From: Candidatus Thorarchaeota archaeon
GTDB lineage: Archaea > Asgardarchaeota > Thorarchaeia > Thorarchaeales > Thorarchaeaceae
Direction: 5' to 3'
DNA: 36,613 bases
Assembly (NCBI GenBank): GCA_018238205.1
Contig: JABCTV010000010.1
Span: forward strand, 1-36,613
The notes beneath the pieces are model-generated. The model had not been told where the DNA came from and did no database searches. It worked only from the letters and a program-made list of their open reading frames with translations. Both the position numbers and the translations under genes were made by a program. Below, piece by piece: positions 14,981 to 22,296 of this stretch. Each line of letters begins with the position of its first letter. The first letter of the stretch is position 1.

Positions 14981-15874
14981 ATGAAGCCCCTGCTGATAGT
15001 CTCCCGAGATGGGAAACAATCAGAATATCGTAGGAAAAAGCTCGATGGTTTAGAGAAAGAAATTCACAGACTCTATTATGATGACAGATTGACTCAACGT
15101 AAGATTGCGAAACGTTTCAGTGTTGGTGAAGCCACTTTAAGCCGATTCTTCCAGCAGCAAGGGTGGACCTCTCGCTTTGAAAGACGTGGTCTTTCAAAAA
15201 GAAAGTTCGAAAGTGATGATGAGCGGCGTGAGGCAAGCATTAAACGTAGACGGGAAACACAAAGAAGACTCCGAGAACTCAGGATGTCGATTTTTGGGAC
15301 TAAATGTGATATTTGTGATATTGAAACGAAAGGGGAGAAACGTAAACTAGCAATTCACAGAAAAGATGGATCTGAACATCACAAAGAGGCTTTATGGAGA
15401 AAGGGATTTCTGTGTGATTTGAACAAAGAGGAATGGGCTCCACTCTGCATACCGTGTCATAGGGGTACACACTGGCTAATGGAATGGGTAAACAAAGATT
15501 ATGATTACATCAAATCTCGGAGAGAACAGGCATCTGGGGTGAGTAAAGAAAGTTTCAAACCACTAACACGAGAGGATTATGATAAACCAATTACAGGTGT
15601 TAATCCTAGGGAGAGTGCCAAGGAAGTGCGCAAGTCACTCTTCGGAGAAAGCTGTCATTTCTGTGGTGAAATCGAGGAGGGAAAGAAGATGGTAATTCAT
15701 AGGAAAGACGGTAGAACCCACGAAAGACGCATCCTTGCTTCAACCAAATATCTTCGAAATTTGAATCCTGATGACTGGGTAGCCCTTTGCAATAAATGTC
15801 ACAGACAGGTTACATGGGCTAGAGATACCCTTGGGATGATATGGAACGATTTAGATCTTGAGAAGCGTAAGTAA
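14981..15874 (+). CDS. HTH protein with two tandem HNH-type zinc nuclease motifs
   Basis: From ATG 14981 the protein is 297 residues. Residues 36-60 form a helix-turn-helix (LTQRKIAKRFSVGEATLSRFF), followed by a very basic linker. Two treble-clef HNH-like units follow. Unit 1 has CDIC (Cys109, Cys112), IHRKDG (His126) and LCIPCHR (Cys156, Cys159, His160). Unit 2 has CHFC (225, 228), IHRKDG (240) and LCNKCHR (270, 273, 274). HNH nucleases use the strand His and helix residues around one metal to cut DNA. TTATAAG at 14953-14959 fits a leaderless start at 14981; the earlier in-frame TTG (14915) is unsupported. The stop lies 7 nt from the tRNA-Ala CCA end, convergent. Confidence 0.75.
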   Translation: MKPLLIVSRDGKQSEYRRKKLDGLEKEIHRLYYDDRLTQRKIAKRFSVGEATLSRFFQQQGWTSRFERRGLSKRKFESDDERREASIKRRRETQRRLRELRMSIFGTKCDICDIETKGEKRKLAIHRKDGSEHHKEALWRKGFLCDLNKEEWAPLCIPCHRGTHWLMEWVNKDYDYIKSRREQASGVSKESFKPLTREDYDKPITGVNPRESAKEVRKSLFGESCHFCGEIEEGKKMVIHRKDGRTHERRILASTKYLRNLNPDDWVALCNKCHRQVTWARDTLGMIWNDLDLEKRK

Positions 15875-15881
15875 GAAATAG

Positions 15882-16019
15882 TGGTGGACCGGGCGAGATT
15901 CGAATTCGTGCCCCATATCTTAGAATTATACGGAGTCTCACGACCTCTTCCAGTTTGGTGGGTTCGCCAAAGCGAATCCTTTGCCAAGGAAGCGATCTAC
16001 CGGGCTGATCTACCGGCCC
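15882..16019 (-). tRNA. tRNA-Ala (GGC) with anticodon-loop and T-arm introns, CCA encoded
   Basis: GGGCCGG (16019-16013) pairs with CCGGTCC (15892-15886), including the G3-U70 pair that defines alanine tRNA. The D-arm is GATC-AGCCCGGTA-GATC. CTTCC-TTGGCAA (anticodon GGC) pairs with GGAAG only after removing a 29-nt intron at about 15952-15980, at the canonical 37/38 site. A second, 32-nt intron (15905-15936) sits exactly between the T-stem GTGAG and the T-loop TTCGAAT. Removing it gives GTGAG-TTCGAAT-CTCGC. Both excisions restore full stems. Confidence 0.9.
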
Positions 16020-16158
16020 ACAGTTATGCACATGTTGTGCGAGTCGCTATGCTGGAAGGTTCGGTTAAAAGAATTGTGGAGTTGTCAACAATCATTAGTG
16101 TAGGGTGGCTGCGAAAATTAGCTGACTGACGATTATGATTTATGCTAGCAATCAAACA

Positions 16159-16182
16159 GTTCGAATCTCGCTCGGTCCACCA
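16159..16182 (+). repeat. displaced inverted copy of the tRNA-Ala 3' end
   Basis: GTTCGAAT-CTCGC-TCGGTCC-A-CCA on the + strand matches 23 of 24 positions of spliced tRNA-Ala from G53 to CCA, lacking the T-arm intron. No matching T-stem 5' strand or acceptor 5' strand is found upstream, so it is not a complete + strand tRNA. It is inverted relative to the intact gene and lies on its 5' side. The stretch 16020-16158 contains nothing else I can support. Confidence 0.8.
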
Positions 16183-16291
16183 TTGTCCTTCATCATATCT
16201 CTTCCTGGATTTGTCGGTATTCAATTGAAAACTGTCAAACAGATTATCGTGGGCAGTAAACCCGTCGCTTCGGTAGAGATTCACGAGAAGC

Positions 16292-16468
16292 TCATTCAGG
16301 ATTACTAGTCGATGGTTTGTTATCTTTTGGTGACTTCTTCGGTTTGTCTGAGATTCCGAGCATCTTGCGCCACATTTTCTTACTTGATTCATCAAGGTCC
16401 TCAGCTATTGTTTGCATGATTGCAACTACTTTGAGCGCTGTTTCTAGTTCGGGTTCATCATCAGACAC
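16292..16468 (-). CDS. possible 58-residue acidic/basic helical small protein
   Basis: A frame of 58 codons runs from GTG 16468 to TGA 16292-16294. GGTGG lies 7 nt before the GTG, a good ribosome site. The N-terminal half is acidic and helical (DDEPELETALKVVAIMQTIA), followed by KKMWRKMLGI and a Lys/Pro/Ser-rich tail. Helical periodicity and the ribosome site support coding; no family is recognised. The 205 bp on to 16673 hold only the promoter of the next gene. Confidence 0.5.
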   Translation of the reverse strand: MSDDEPELETALKVVAIMQTIAEDLDESSKKMWRKMLGISDKPKKSPKDNKPSTSNPE

Positions 16469-16673
16469 TAGGAGTCCACCTTGGGATAATTAATGACTTC
16501 AATGAGAGTATAGGCAATCAAAGGTCTTAGAGATTGTGTATCTATGCTAATGCGTTCGTTGCAGGTAAGAATATAGGCGGCATCTCAGTCCACCACTTCT
16601 CTTACTACCAAGATTGTTGCGTGCGCCGACCTACATTATATTAACATGATAGACGAATCAAAAATCGAGCAAA

Positions 16674-17360
16674 ATGAAGATACTTGCATTTAATGCCAGC
16701 CCTAGAAAATCCAAGGGCACTACTGATGTGCTTATGGAGGCCTTCATTGATGGTGCCAAAAAGTCAAACACAGATGTTGAAAAACATCACATTGTTGATT
16801 TGAACATAAATGGATGTTTGAGTTGCTTCACATGCTGGTGGAAGACTCCCGGTGTATGTGTCCATAGAGATGATATGGACTGGATCATACCAAAGCTTTC
16901 TGAAGCTGACATATTGCTCTTTGGTACACCGATTTATGGTCGCAACATTACACACTACATGCAACGAATGGTTGAAAGGACATTCCCATTAAGCCTTCCA
17001 GAAATGTTTGCCAAAGATGGACAGACCAGTCATCCAAGTAGACAACAACGAAAAATCCCACACTTAGTTCTGACAGCCACCTGTGGATTTCCAGATTTAA
17101 ACAATTTCGACCAAGTGAGAGCGCTGTATCCGACGGCTGTACCCATCTTGCTACCAGCCTCTCAGATGTTGTTCAATGATGAAGGTAAAGAGTATCTTTC
17201 AGATTTTCTTGAAGCGATTAGACTCGCGGGGCAAAAGATGGCAGAAGGCGATGAAATTCCAGGATCTCTAAAGGATAAATTGATTGTAGAATACTCAGAT
17301 GAGATGAAGAGTACCGTAATAAAAACGCATAATCTGTACAGTGCATCTCGTCTGGAATAA
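16674..17360 (+). CDS. NAD(P)H-dependent FMN reductase / iron-sulfur flavoprotein family
   Basis: The 228-residue flavodoxin-like protein opens with MKILAFNASPRKSKGTTDVLM, the FMN phosphate loop of the NAD(P)H:FMN reductase group. The cysteine cluster CLSCFTCWW...GVCVHRDDM (about residues 49-67) matches the compact ligand set of iron-sulfur flavoproteins, which accept electrons from ferredoxin. DILLFGTPIYGRNITHYMQRM is the second FMN-contact strand and loop. It is a cytoplasmic electron-transfer enzyme or quinone/nitro reductase; the exact partner is unknown. A TATA box (ATTATATTA, 16634-16642) leaves a leader of about 10 nt. Confidence 0.88.
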   Translation: MKILAFNASPRKSKGTTDVLMEAFIDGAKKSNTDVEKHHIVDLNINGCLSCFTCWWKTPGVCVHRDDMDWIIPKLSEADILLFGTPIYGRNITHYMQRMVERTFPLSLPEMFAKDGQTSHPSRQQRKIPHLVLTATCGFPDLNNFDQVRALYPTAVPILLPASQMLFNDEGKEYLSDFLEAIRLAGQKMAEGDEIPGSLKDKLIVEYSDEMKSTVIKTHNLYSASRLE

Positions 17361-17379
17361 TGGACTACAACAATTATGT

Positions 17380-17850
17380 CTACAGGATGAATGGTTTTCC
17401 ACAATTCTGACACTCTACTGTCCCATCTTCTCTTACTTTCTCCTCTGGATACTTGTATGCTGCTTTGCAATTGGGACATTGGCTTCCAGCAGATCTTATC
17501 TCGACCTTTTCAACTTCGTATATCCAATTCTTCTCCTTTGCTAGGTCCACAATAGCATTTGTCATCTCTTTAACAAAATCTTCTGAGCTACCTGATCCGA
17601 GAAGAGAAAGACCCCCACCAGCATAGCGAATGAGTATTTCACAACTACTCTCTCCAATAGAATAATCCAGAATGGTCATTATAGAAAATGTATCGGATCC
17701 AAAAAACCCCAGTGTTTCATGCAACAATAGAGCGATTGTCCTTTCATTTAATGACCAAATCTTCCGATAGTCATTGGCATAGTTACTCTTTATGAGTTCC
17801 AAAAGACTATCAATCTCTTTGATACTCTGTAATTGGATTCTTATTGTCAA
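17380..17850 (-). CDS. unknown protein with C-terminal zinc ribbon
   Basis: The 156-residue protein has an N-terminal alpha/beta region of about 115 residues without a recognised fold (SIKEIDSLLELIKSNY; TIALLLHETLGFFG; CEILIRYAGGGLSLLGSG). A C-terminal zinc ribbon follows, with knuckles CPNCKAAYKYPEE and CQNCGKPFIL. The ribbon probably mediates protein or nucleic-acid contact. It converges with the flavoprotein gene. I do not recognise the family. Confidence 0.7.
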   Translation of the reverse strand: MTIRIQLQSIKEIDSLLELIKSNYANDYRKIWSLNERTIALLLHETLGFFGSDTFSIMTILDYSIGESSCEILIRYAGGGLSLLGSGSSEDFVKEMTNAIVDLAKEKNWIYEVEKVEIRSAGSQCPNCKAAYKYPEEKVREDGTVECQNCGKPFIL

Positions 17851-17974
17851 TGAATCTCTCCAATCTTACTAGTCCTTGAAACGTAATATCCTTTTATTAT
17901 CAATTAATTCAAGATACTAATCTAATGCCAAGGAATCTGAGGAGAAAGATATGGTCCTATAAGACCAAGAATAT

Positions 17975-18163
17975 CTATCCACGTACTCGAGTACCGTGAA
18001 CCTTCTTGTGTGCCCAGTTAAATTGGCGGAGTCTTCGTGATGCACCAAAACCACAGGCTGCACATCTCTTATGCCTAACGTGGTATGACCTCCGACCGCA
18101 TCTTCTACATCGTATGTGATGTGGATTGTTTTTCTTACCTTTTGATGGAGTGCCTTTTCCCAT
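17975..18163 (-). CDS. rpl37e: 50S ribosomal protein eL37
   Basis: The 62-residue protein is a typical eL37: [12 protein letters not shown] start, [10 protein letters not shown] and [17 protein letters not shown] zinc-binding knuckles, basic C terminus. It binds 23S rRNA near the exit-tunnel side. It starts 17 nt after the Sm-like gene, the usual archaeal LSm-eL37 operon. Confidence 0.97.
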   Translation of the reverse strand: MGKGTPSKGKKNNPHHIRCRRCGRRSYHVRHKRCAACGFGASRRLRQFNWAHKKVHGTRVRG

Positions 18164-18180
18164 TGACGATTACCCCTTGA

Positions 18181-18426
18181 TTATTTTGGCGGAGGTGAAA
18201 CGATTACTACATTGTCGCCTCGTACTATCACTGCATCGAGTTGTACAATAGTTTGCTCATCTGTTTCAGGATCGGTCGTGAACTCTTCTGCATCCTCAAG
18301 AATGAGGTTGAGGTGAGTGTCGTAACCCCTGAGTTTTCCCCTGATCTTCTTTCTGCCTTTCAATTCGACTAATACTTGCGAACCAATCGAGGTCTGGAGT
18401 AGTTCCATGGGTTTACCTGAGTTCAT
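18181..18426 (-). CDS. Sm-like RNA-binding protein (LSm/SmAP)
   Basis: From ATG 18426 this is 81 residues with both Sm motifs: Sm1 (GSQVLVELKGRKKIRGKLRGYDTHLNLILEDAEE) and Sm2 (VIVRGDNVVIVSPPP). The family forms heptameric rings that bind U-rich RNA. The frame extends 44 codons upstream, but GGTGA lies just before 18426 and the extra residues do not resemble the family. It is the first gene of the LSm-eL37 operon and is divergent from the PUA protein, whose promoter shares the 160-bp gap. Confidence 0.95.
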   Translation of the reverse strand: MNSGKPMELLQTSIGSQVLVELKGRKKIRGKLRGYDTHLNLILEDAEEFTTDPETDEQTIVQLDAVIVRGDNVVIVSPPPK

Positions 18427-18586
18427 TGAATCACCATCACAGAAGACAGGATGTGGCCTATGGTCACATGCTGTTCGGCCTAACCTTTGGAGATGGCTTA
18501 AAAACATGACGATGGCGACGCTTAGAAATTCCACCAGTAGGCTATTCGTAGGCTTCAAAAGGAGAGTCGCCCTCTATCTGGTTGAG

Positions 18587-19090
18587 ATGCCAAAGATAGA
18601 ACGAATCAAAAAGCGTCATCCATTGAAGAAACGCGAGCAACGGGATGAGATCGAACGTATTGAGAGCGATCTAGGTTCATCAATTGGAATTGACTCCAAG
18701 AGAAAATTAGAGGGTGGAGTTTTAGATGATGGCTCTCGGATTCTACTTCTTAATAATGAAATTCTCTTTTTTGAACATGAAGGAAGAAACTTTCCCACTC
18801 TGCGAGCGCTTCTCGCCAATATCATTAAGATTCCAACCGTGACAGTGGATATGGGTGCTGTGAGGTTTGTTGTCAATGGTGCGGACATCATGAGACCTGG
18901 AATAACAAAGGTAGATGATTCAGTATCTGCTAATGGTATAGTTGTAATAGTCGATGAAAGACATGGAAAACCATTGGCTGTAGGTGTATCAAAACTCTCA
19001 GCGAGTGACCTCATGGCTGCAAGTAGTGGCAAAGTTGTGAAATCGATTCATTACATCAATGACGATCTCTGGAATTTTGGCAAGATCTAG
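18587..19090 (+). CDS. PUA-domain protein, MCT-1/Tma20-like
   Basis: The protein is 167 residues from ATG 18587. The N-terminal part (IKKRHPLKKREQRDEIERIE) matches the pre-PUA domain (DUF1947) of archaeal MCT-1/Tma20 relatives. The C-terminal half is a PUA fold (VDMGAVRFVVNGADIMRPGITKVDD; KPLAVGVSKLSASDL). Eukaryotic MCT-1 pairs with DENR in ribosome recycling and re-initiation; archaeal members are thought to bind tRNA or ribosomes. Upstream in-frame codons overlap the LSm gene on the other strand and are not family-like. The last 4 bp overlap the convergent helicase gene. Confidence 0.85.
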   Translation: MPKIERIKKRHPLKKREQRDEIERIESDLGSSIGIDSKRKLEGGVLDDGSRILLLNNEILFFEHEGRNFPTLRALLANIIKIPTVTVDMGAVRFVVNGADIMRPGITKVDDSVSANGIVVIVDERHGKPLAVGVSKLSASDLMAASSGKVVKSIHYINDDLWNFGKI

Positions 19091-21774
19091 GTTTCATCTT
19101 CGTCGTCATCATCATCACCCATAAGCTGAGCTCTGATGTGCGTCATAGCTGCTATGTATACCTCTTTACCTCGTTCAACCTCTAGTCCACAATTCTGAGA
19201 GAATCTATCCCTCGCAAGCCCTTTTTTACTTGCATCGATGTCTTTCCTAACAACATTGGAGATTGTCTTGTAACCATTATCGTACAAGATTCTTGCAGTA
19301 TGCCTAGACAAGCGACTTGATAGAGCGTTGTCACCTTGCATTAGATGTAACTCGAGCAAATCCGAACTCGCTAGATCTGCATGCACACCATATTGTAACT
19401 GTCTACTGAAAACATTGAAGCGCTCAGCTAAGCCTTTCTTCTTTGTTGCTTTGAAGAAGCGGCTTACACTTTCTACAACATTGCTACAAATCCCAAGTAG
19501 TGAATCTAGGTCCCCTTCATCGAGACTGATACCTCTTGCCCTCTCTCCAGTTTCACTGATGATGGTGGCAACTTCTTGCTCATCCATCCATCTTTGAAGA
19601 ACCGTTTTCTTGATATTCAAACGTTCTGGAATTAGTTTCAAGTACCAATCCTTCAGAGTTTTAATTTCCAATACTTTCAATTCATCTTTAGACGGTGCAA
19701 GTGTTCTAGGCCTAATTTCTTGGGGTAGTCTGAAATTGAAAAGAACCTCAATGAGTCGAGCTTCTTCAATATCCCCTGCCAGGTTGGATAGAATATCTTT
19801 GGTTTGTAGGTAGTCAATGGGGTCAATACCCGCAAGAACTGCAAAACGGGTTTCTTTTGTTATTTTGAAACCTTTTTCAGTATCTTCCAGAATCTTCGCT
19901 TTTACAAGCCATTTGAATACTGAACCAAAGAATTTACCCATCTTGGCGGTATAATCCTCATTTATTGTTCCCCTGAATGTACCTCTGATATACTCTAAGA
20001 AATTCTTCTTCAAAGCCTCTCGAGTTATTGGTTTTCCACTAATCATGTTTCGCACAAGTACACTCACTGCAAGACTTGGATACACAGGACCTGGATTTAG
20101 TGGTTCAAGGGGTTTATGCAGCAAAGTTTCTTCCATAGATTGGACATCCGGGAATACACGAGACGGCCCCTCAAATACAATGTATATTCGGCCACCATAT
20201 TGACCGAGGTGATACTCTCCAATTCTGCCTGCAATCTGTAGATATCGGGACCGCGTTGTCAGAAAATACATATTGGGATCAAGAAGAATCACAACACAGT
20301 CAAAGGGTAAACTCATTCCAGATGTTATACCTGTAGTTGATACGACCATTCGCACGATTTTATCATTTATTGCTTGTTCTAGTCGCTGGCGTACACTTGA
20401 GTCTAGACCTGAATGATGGAACGCAACACCACCTTGTAGGCACTTGGATAATCTACCACTCAGAGGTAAACTCTCACCGTTGCCTACAACCTGGTCAATG
20501 AAATTCTGTTTCACAGGTCTTGGATGACTTTTAGAAAGACTTCTAGCTAATGCCTGAGCTCTGTATCTTGAGCCAACAACAATGAGTATTGATTTCTCTT
20601 CATAATTATCAAGATGATCCATGATTACATCAAGAGTGTCTATATGTTGTGAAGTACTCCGCTGGGTACCATCGCTACTTTCGATCTTAATTCCCTGCTC
20701 TATTTCTGAAACAATGAACTCGTCGGGCGTGAGTCTAACATCAGGTCGAAATATTGAAGCTTTGAGCCACTCAGTTATTTCCTCGGTTTCGCCAAATCTG
20801 GATGATAGAGTAAGTATCTGAGAACTATCCTTCAGCAAGGATATGATGAGATCCAGTTTGACACTTCTATCGGATCCAATAAATTCAGGTTGGACACTTG
20901 GTTGTGTCGAATCAAGTTCAGTTAACTCATCAATGACTGATAACCCAATATTGTCAGTCCATTTCTTCTTTTGAAGTAAAGCTGCAGCAAAGGTTTCGTA
21001 CATTACCACTGCAAGGTCTGCATTCTCTAATTCTGTATCCGTTGCCTGTGAGATTCCATCATGGCGTATTACAGAGTATCCCAAGTCATTTAGCAGCGTT
21101 CCATACTCTTCCACAATTTGACGACTTAGAGAAGTGTATGGACTTAGGTAGAGACATCGTTTCCCCTCCTGTAGTTTGAGCAGAATTACAATTATTGCCA
21201 AGAATGTCTTACCGGATCCTGGTGGCATCTGAATCACAAGATTTCCATCAATATCACCAAACTCACGTACAAACTTCTTTTGTGCAGGAAGAAGACTGAT
21301 GAAATTCTTGTGTTTGAGTAATGTCTTTGCAGCTCTTTGGACCTCAGTACCAGCCCCAACAGGACCACCGAGCTGTCCAACTGATGCAAGAGCAAGTCTT
21401 CCATCGTGAGTAATCATAAAACCGCGCTGCTTACGTCCCCTATCTCCTGACGAAATTACAAATCCAACTTTCACAAGCTTGTTCATAGTTTCATAGATTG
21501 TTCCACCAGACATGAGACCCTGTCGTTTCTCCTCATAATCTGCTTCATCTTGAGTTTTCTCTCCCTTGGAGTCTTTATTGGGTTTGACAATACTGTCAAG
21601 AGCTAGTAACCCCTCAACGATACTATCCCACCCTAAAGTAGGTACTATCTCACCAGTATGAGGGTTCAACACCTGAAGTATCTCAATTGCATGGCGATTA
21701 CTTAGTGCTTTCAGCTGACCTCGTAATCGAGATAGTGAGTCTTCCTCCTTACTACGCGCGGACATCTTGCTCAC
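19087..21774 (-). CDS. Ski2/Hel308-like superfamily 2 helicase with N-terminal winged helix
   Basis: The 895-residue protein begins with an ArsR-like winged helix (about 20-135). The helicase core follows: PPGSGKT (184-190), SPYTSLSRQIVEEY (motif Ia), IDELTEL (281-287), LSSRF in the motif III position, FHHSGL (452-457), VVSTTGITSGMSLP (motif V), QIAGRIGE (513-520). It ends with a helical region, a helix-hairpin-helix-like segment and an acidic tail. Ski2-type helicases translocate 3' to 5'; Hel308 remodels stalled forks. Motif VI has Glu where the second arginine finger normally sits. The GTG start (21774) overlaps the stop of a short upstream frame; ATG 21765 is an alternative. Confidence 0.85.
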   Translation of the reverse strand: MSKMSARSKEEDSLSRLRGQLKALSNRHAIEILQVLNPHTGEIVPTLGWDSIVEGLLALDSIVKPNKDSKGEKTQDEADYEEKRQGLMSGGTIYETMNKLVKVGFVISSGDRGRKQRGFMITHDGRLALASVGQLGGPVGAGTEVQRAAKTLLKHKNFISLLPAQKKFVREFGDIDGNLVIQMPPGSGKTFLAIIVILLKLQEGKRCLYLSPYTSLSRQIVEEYGTLLNDLGYSVIRHDGISQATDTELENADLAVVMYETFAAALLQKKKWTDNIGLSVIDELTELDSTQPSVQPEFIGSDRSVKLDLIISLLKDSSQILTLSSRFGETEEITEWLKASIFRPDVRLTPDEFIVSEIEQGIKIESSDGTQRSTSQHIDTLDVIMDHLDNYEEKSILIVVGSRYRAQALARSLSKSHPRPVKQNFIDQVVGNGESLPLSGRLSKCLQGGVAFHHSGLDSSVRQRLEQAINDKIVRMVVSTTGITSGMSLPFDCVVILLDPNMYFLTTRSRYLQIAGRIGEYHLGQYGGRIYIVFEGPSRVFPDVQSMEETLLHKPLEPLNPGPVYPSLAVSVLVRNMISGKPITREALKKNFLEYIRGTFRGTINEDYTAKMGKFFGSVFKWLVKAKILEDTEKGFKITKETRFAVLAGIDPIDYLQTKDILSNLAGDIEEARLIEVLFNFRLPQEIRPRTLAPSKDELKVLEIKTLKDWYLKLIPERLNIKKTVLQRWMDEQEVATIISETGERARGISLDEGDLDSLLGICSNVVESVSRFFKATKKKGLAERFNVFSRQLQYGVHADLASSDLLELHLMQGDNALSSRLSRHTARILYDNGYKTISNVVRKDIDASKKGLARDRFSQNCGLEVERGKEVYIAAMTHIRAQLMGDDDDDEDET

Positions 21775-21820
21775 TCGTCTTTATCTGTTCCTTGTGATAA
21801 AGATTGGCTCCCACTTAGTG

Positions 21821-21880
21821 CTTTATAATACTCAGTCTTTTCTTCATACAACAACCTCAGTATCTTAGATAACTGAGGTG
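21821..21880. promoter_or_regulatory. divergent promoter region of helicase and sepF, with sepF ribosome site
   Basis: CTTTATAATA (21821-21830) reads as a TATA box on both strands, suitable for the helicase on the minus strand and sepF on the plus strand. GAGGTG (21875-21880) lies 8 nt before the sepF GTG at 21889 and fixes that start. Confidence 0.5.
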
Positions 21881-21888
21881 ACAATATA

Positions 21889-22287
21889 GTGAGGTCTATC
21901 TTCAGGCGAAAACAAAATGATGATACATCCGATGAAATCATTACCAAGAGGTCTCTCCCAAGCCTTGGTATTTTCTCTCCCGCTACCGAATCTCGTGAGG
22001 CTGACCCAGTCCGAGAGCTCAAAAGATTAAGCGAGCTTGAAGAGATATTTGTTAGATCGAGGAAGCTTGAGTCATTGGCTGACGTACCTTATGTCGTTGA
22101 AGAGATTAAGGAGGGCAATATTGTCTTGTTAGATATTTCACGTCTGAATGATGGAAACAATCAGACACACATAGAACTACGACGTATTATTGAGCGGATT
22201 AGAGGTGCAACTAAAGGATATCAGGCTGATATTGCTCTAGTTAATGATGGATGTATGATTATCACACCATCATTTGTCAAGATATGA
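21889..22287 (+). CDS. sepF: SepF-like cell division protein
   Basis: The 132-residue protein matches archaeal SepF. It has a short N-terminal basic segment (RSIFRRKQ) that may bind membrane, an unstructured linker, then the SepF core (EEIKEGNIVLLDISRLND, ELRRIIERIRGATKGYQADIALV, CMIITPSFVKI). In archaea SepF anchors FtsZ to the membrane at the division site. It begins with GTG 21889 after GAGGTG. It is monocistronic between a divergent helicase gene and the convergent FttA gene; no ftsZ is in the window. Confidence 0.92.
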   Translation: MRSIFRRKQNDDTSDEIITKRSLPSLGIFSPATESREADPVRELKRLSELEEIFVRSRKLESLADVPYVVEEIKEGNIVLLDISRLNDGNNQTHIELRRIIERIRGATKGYQADIALVNDGCMIITPSFVKI

Positions 22288-22296
22288 GAGAACCTA

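Noticed and set aside
16080-16182. A complete + strand tRNA ending at the CCA at 16182
   Set aside because: No 5' acceptor strand pairing TCGGTCC and no T-stem 5' strand pairing CTCGC exist upstream, even allowing introns of the sizes seen nearby.
16024-16395. 123-codon minus-strand frame beside tRNA-Ala
   Set aside because: It runs through the displaced tRNA end and overlaps the better-supported small frame at 16292-16468. Its composition is not protein-like.
21771-22022. 83-codon minus-strand frame before the helicase, with overlapping stop/start
   Set aside because: It is largely antisense to the sepF coding start, which has a strong ribosome site. Only a ~35-residue TTG-started version would avoid sepF, and that has no Shine-Dalgarno.
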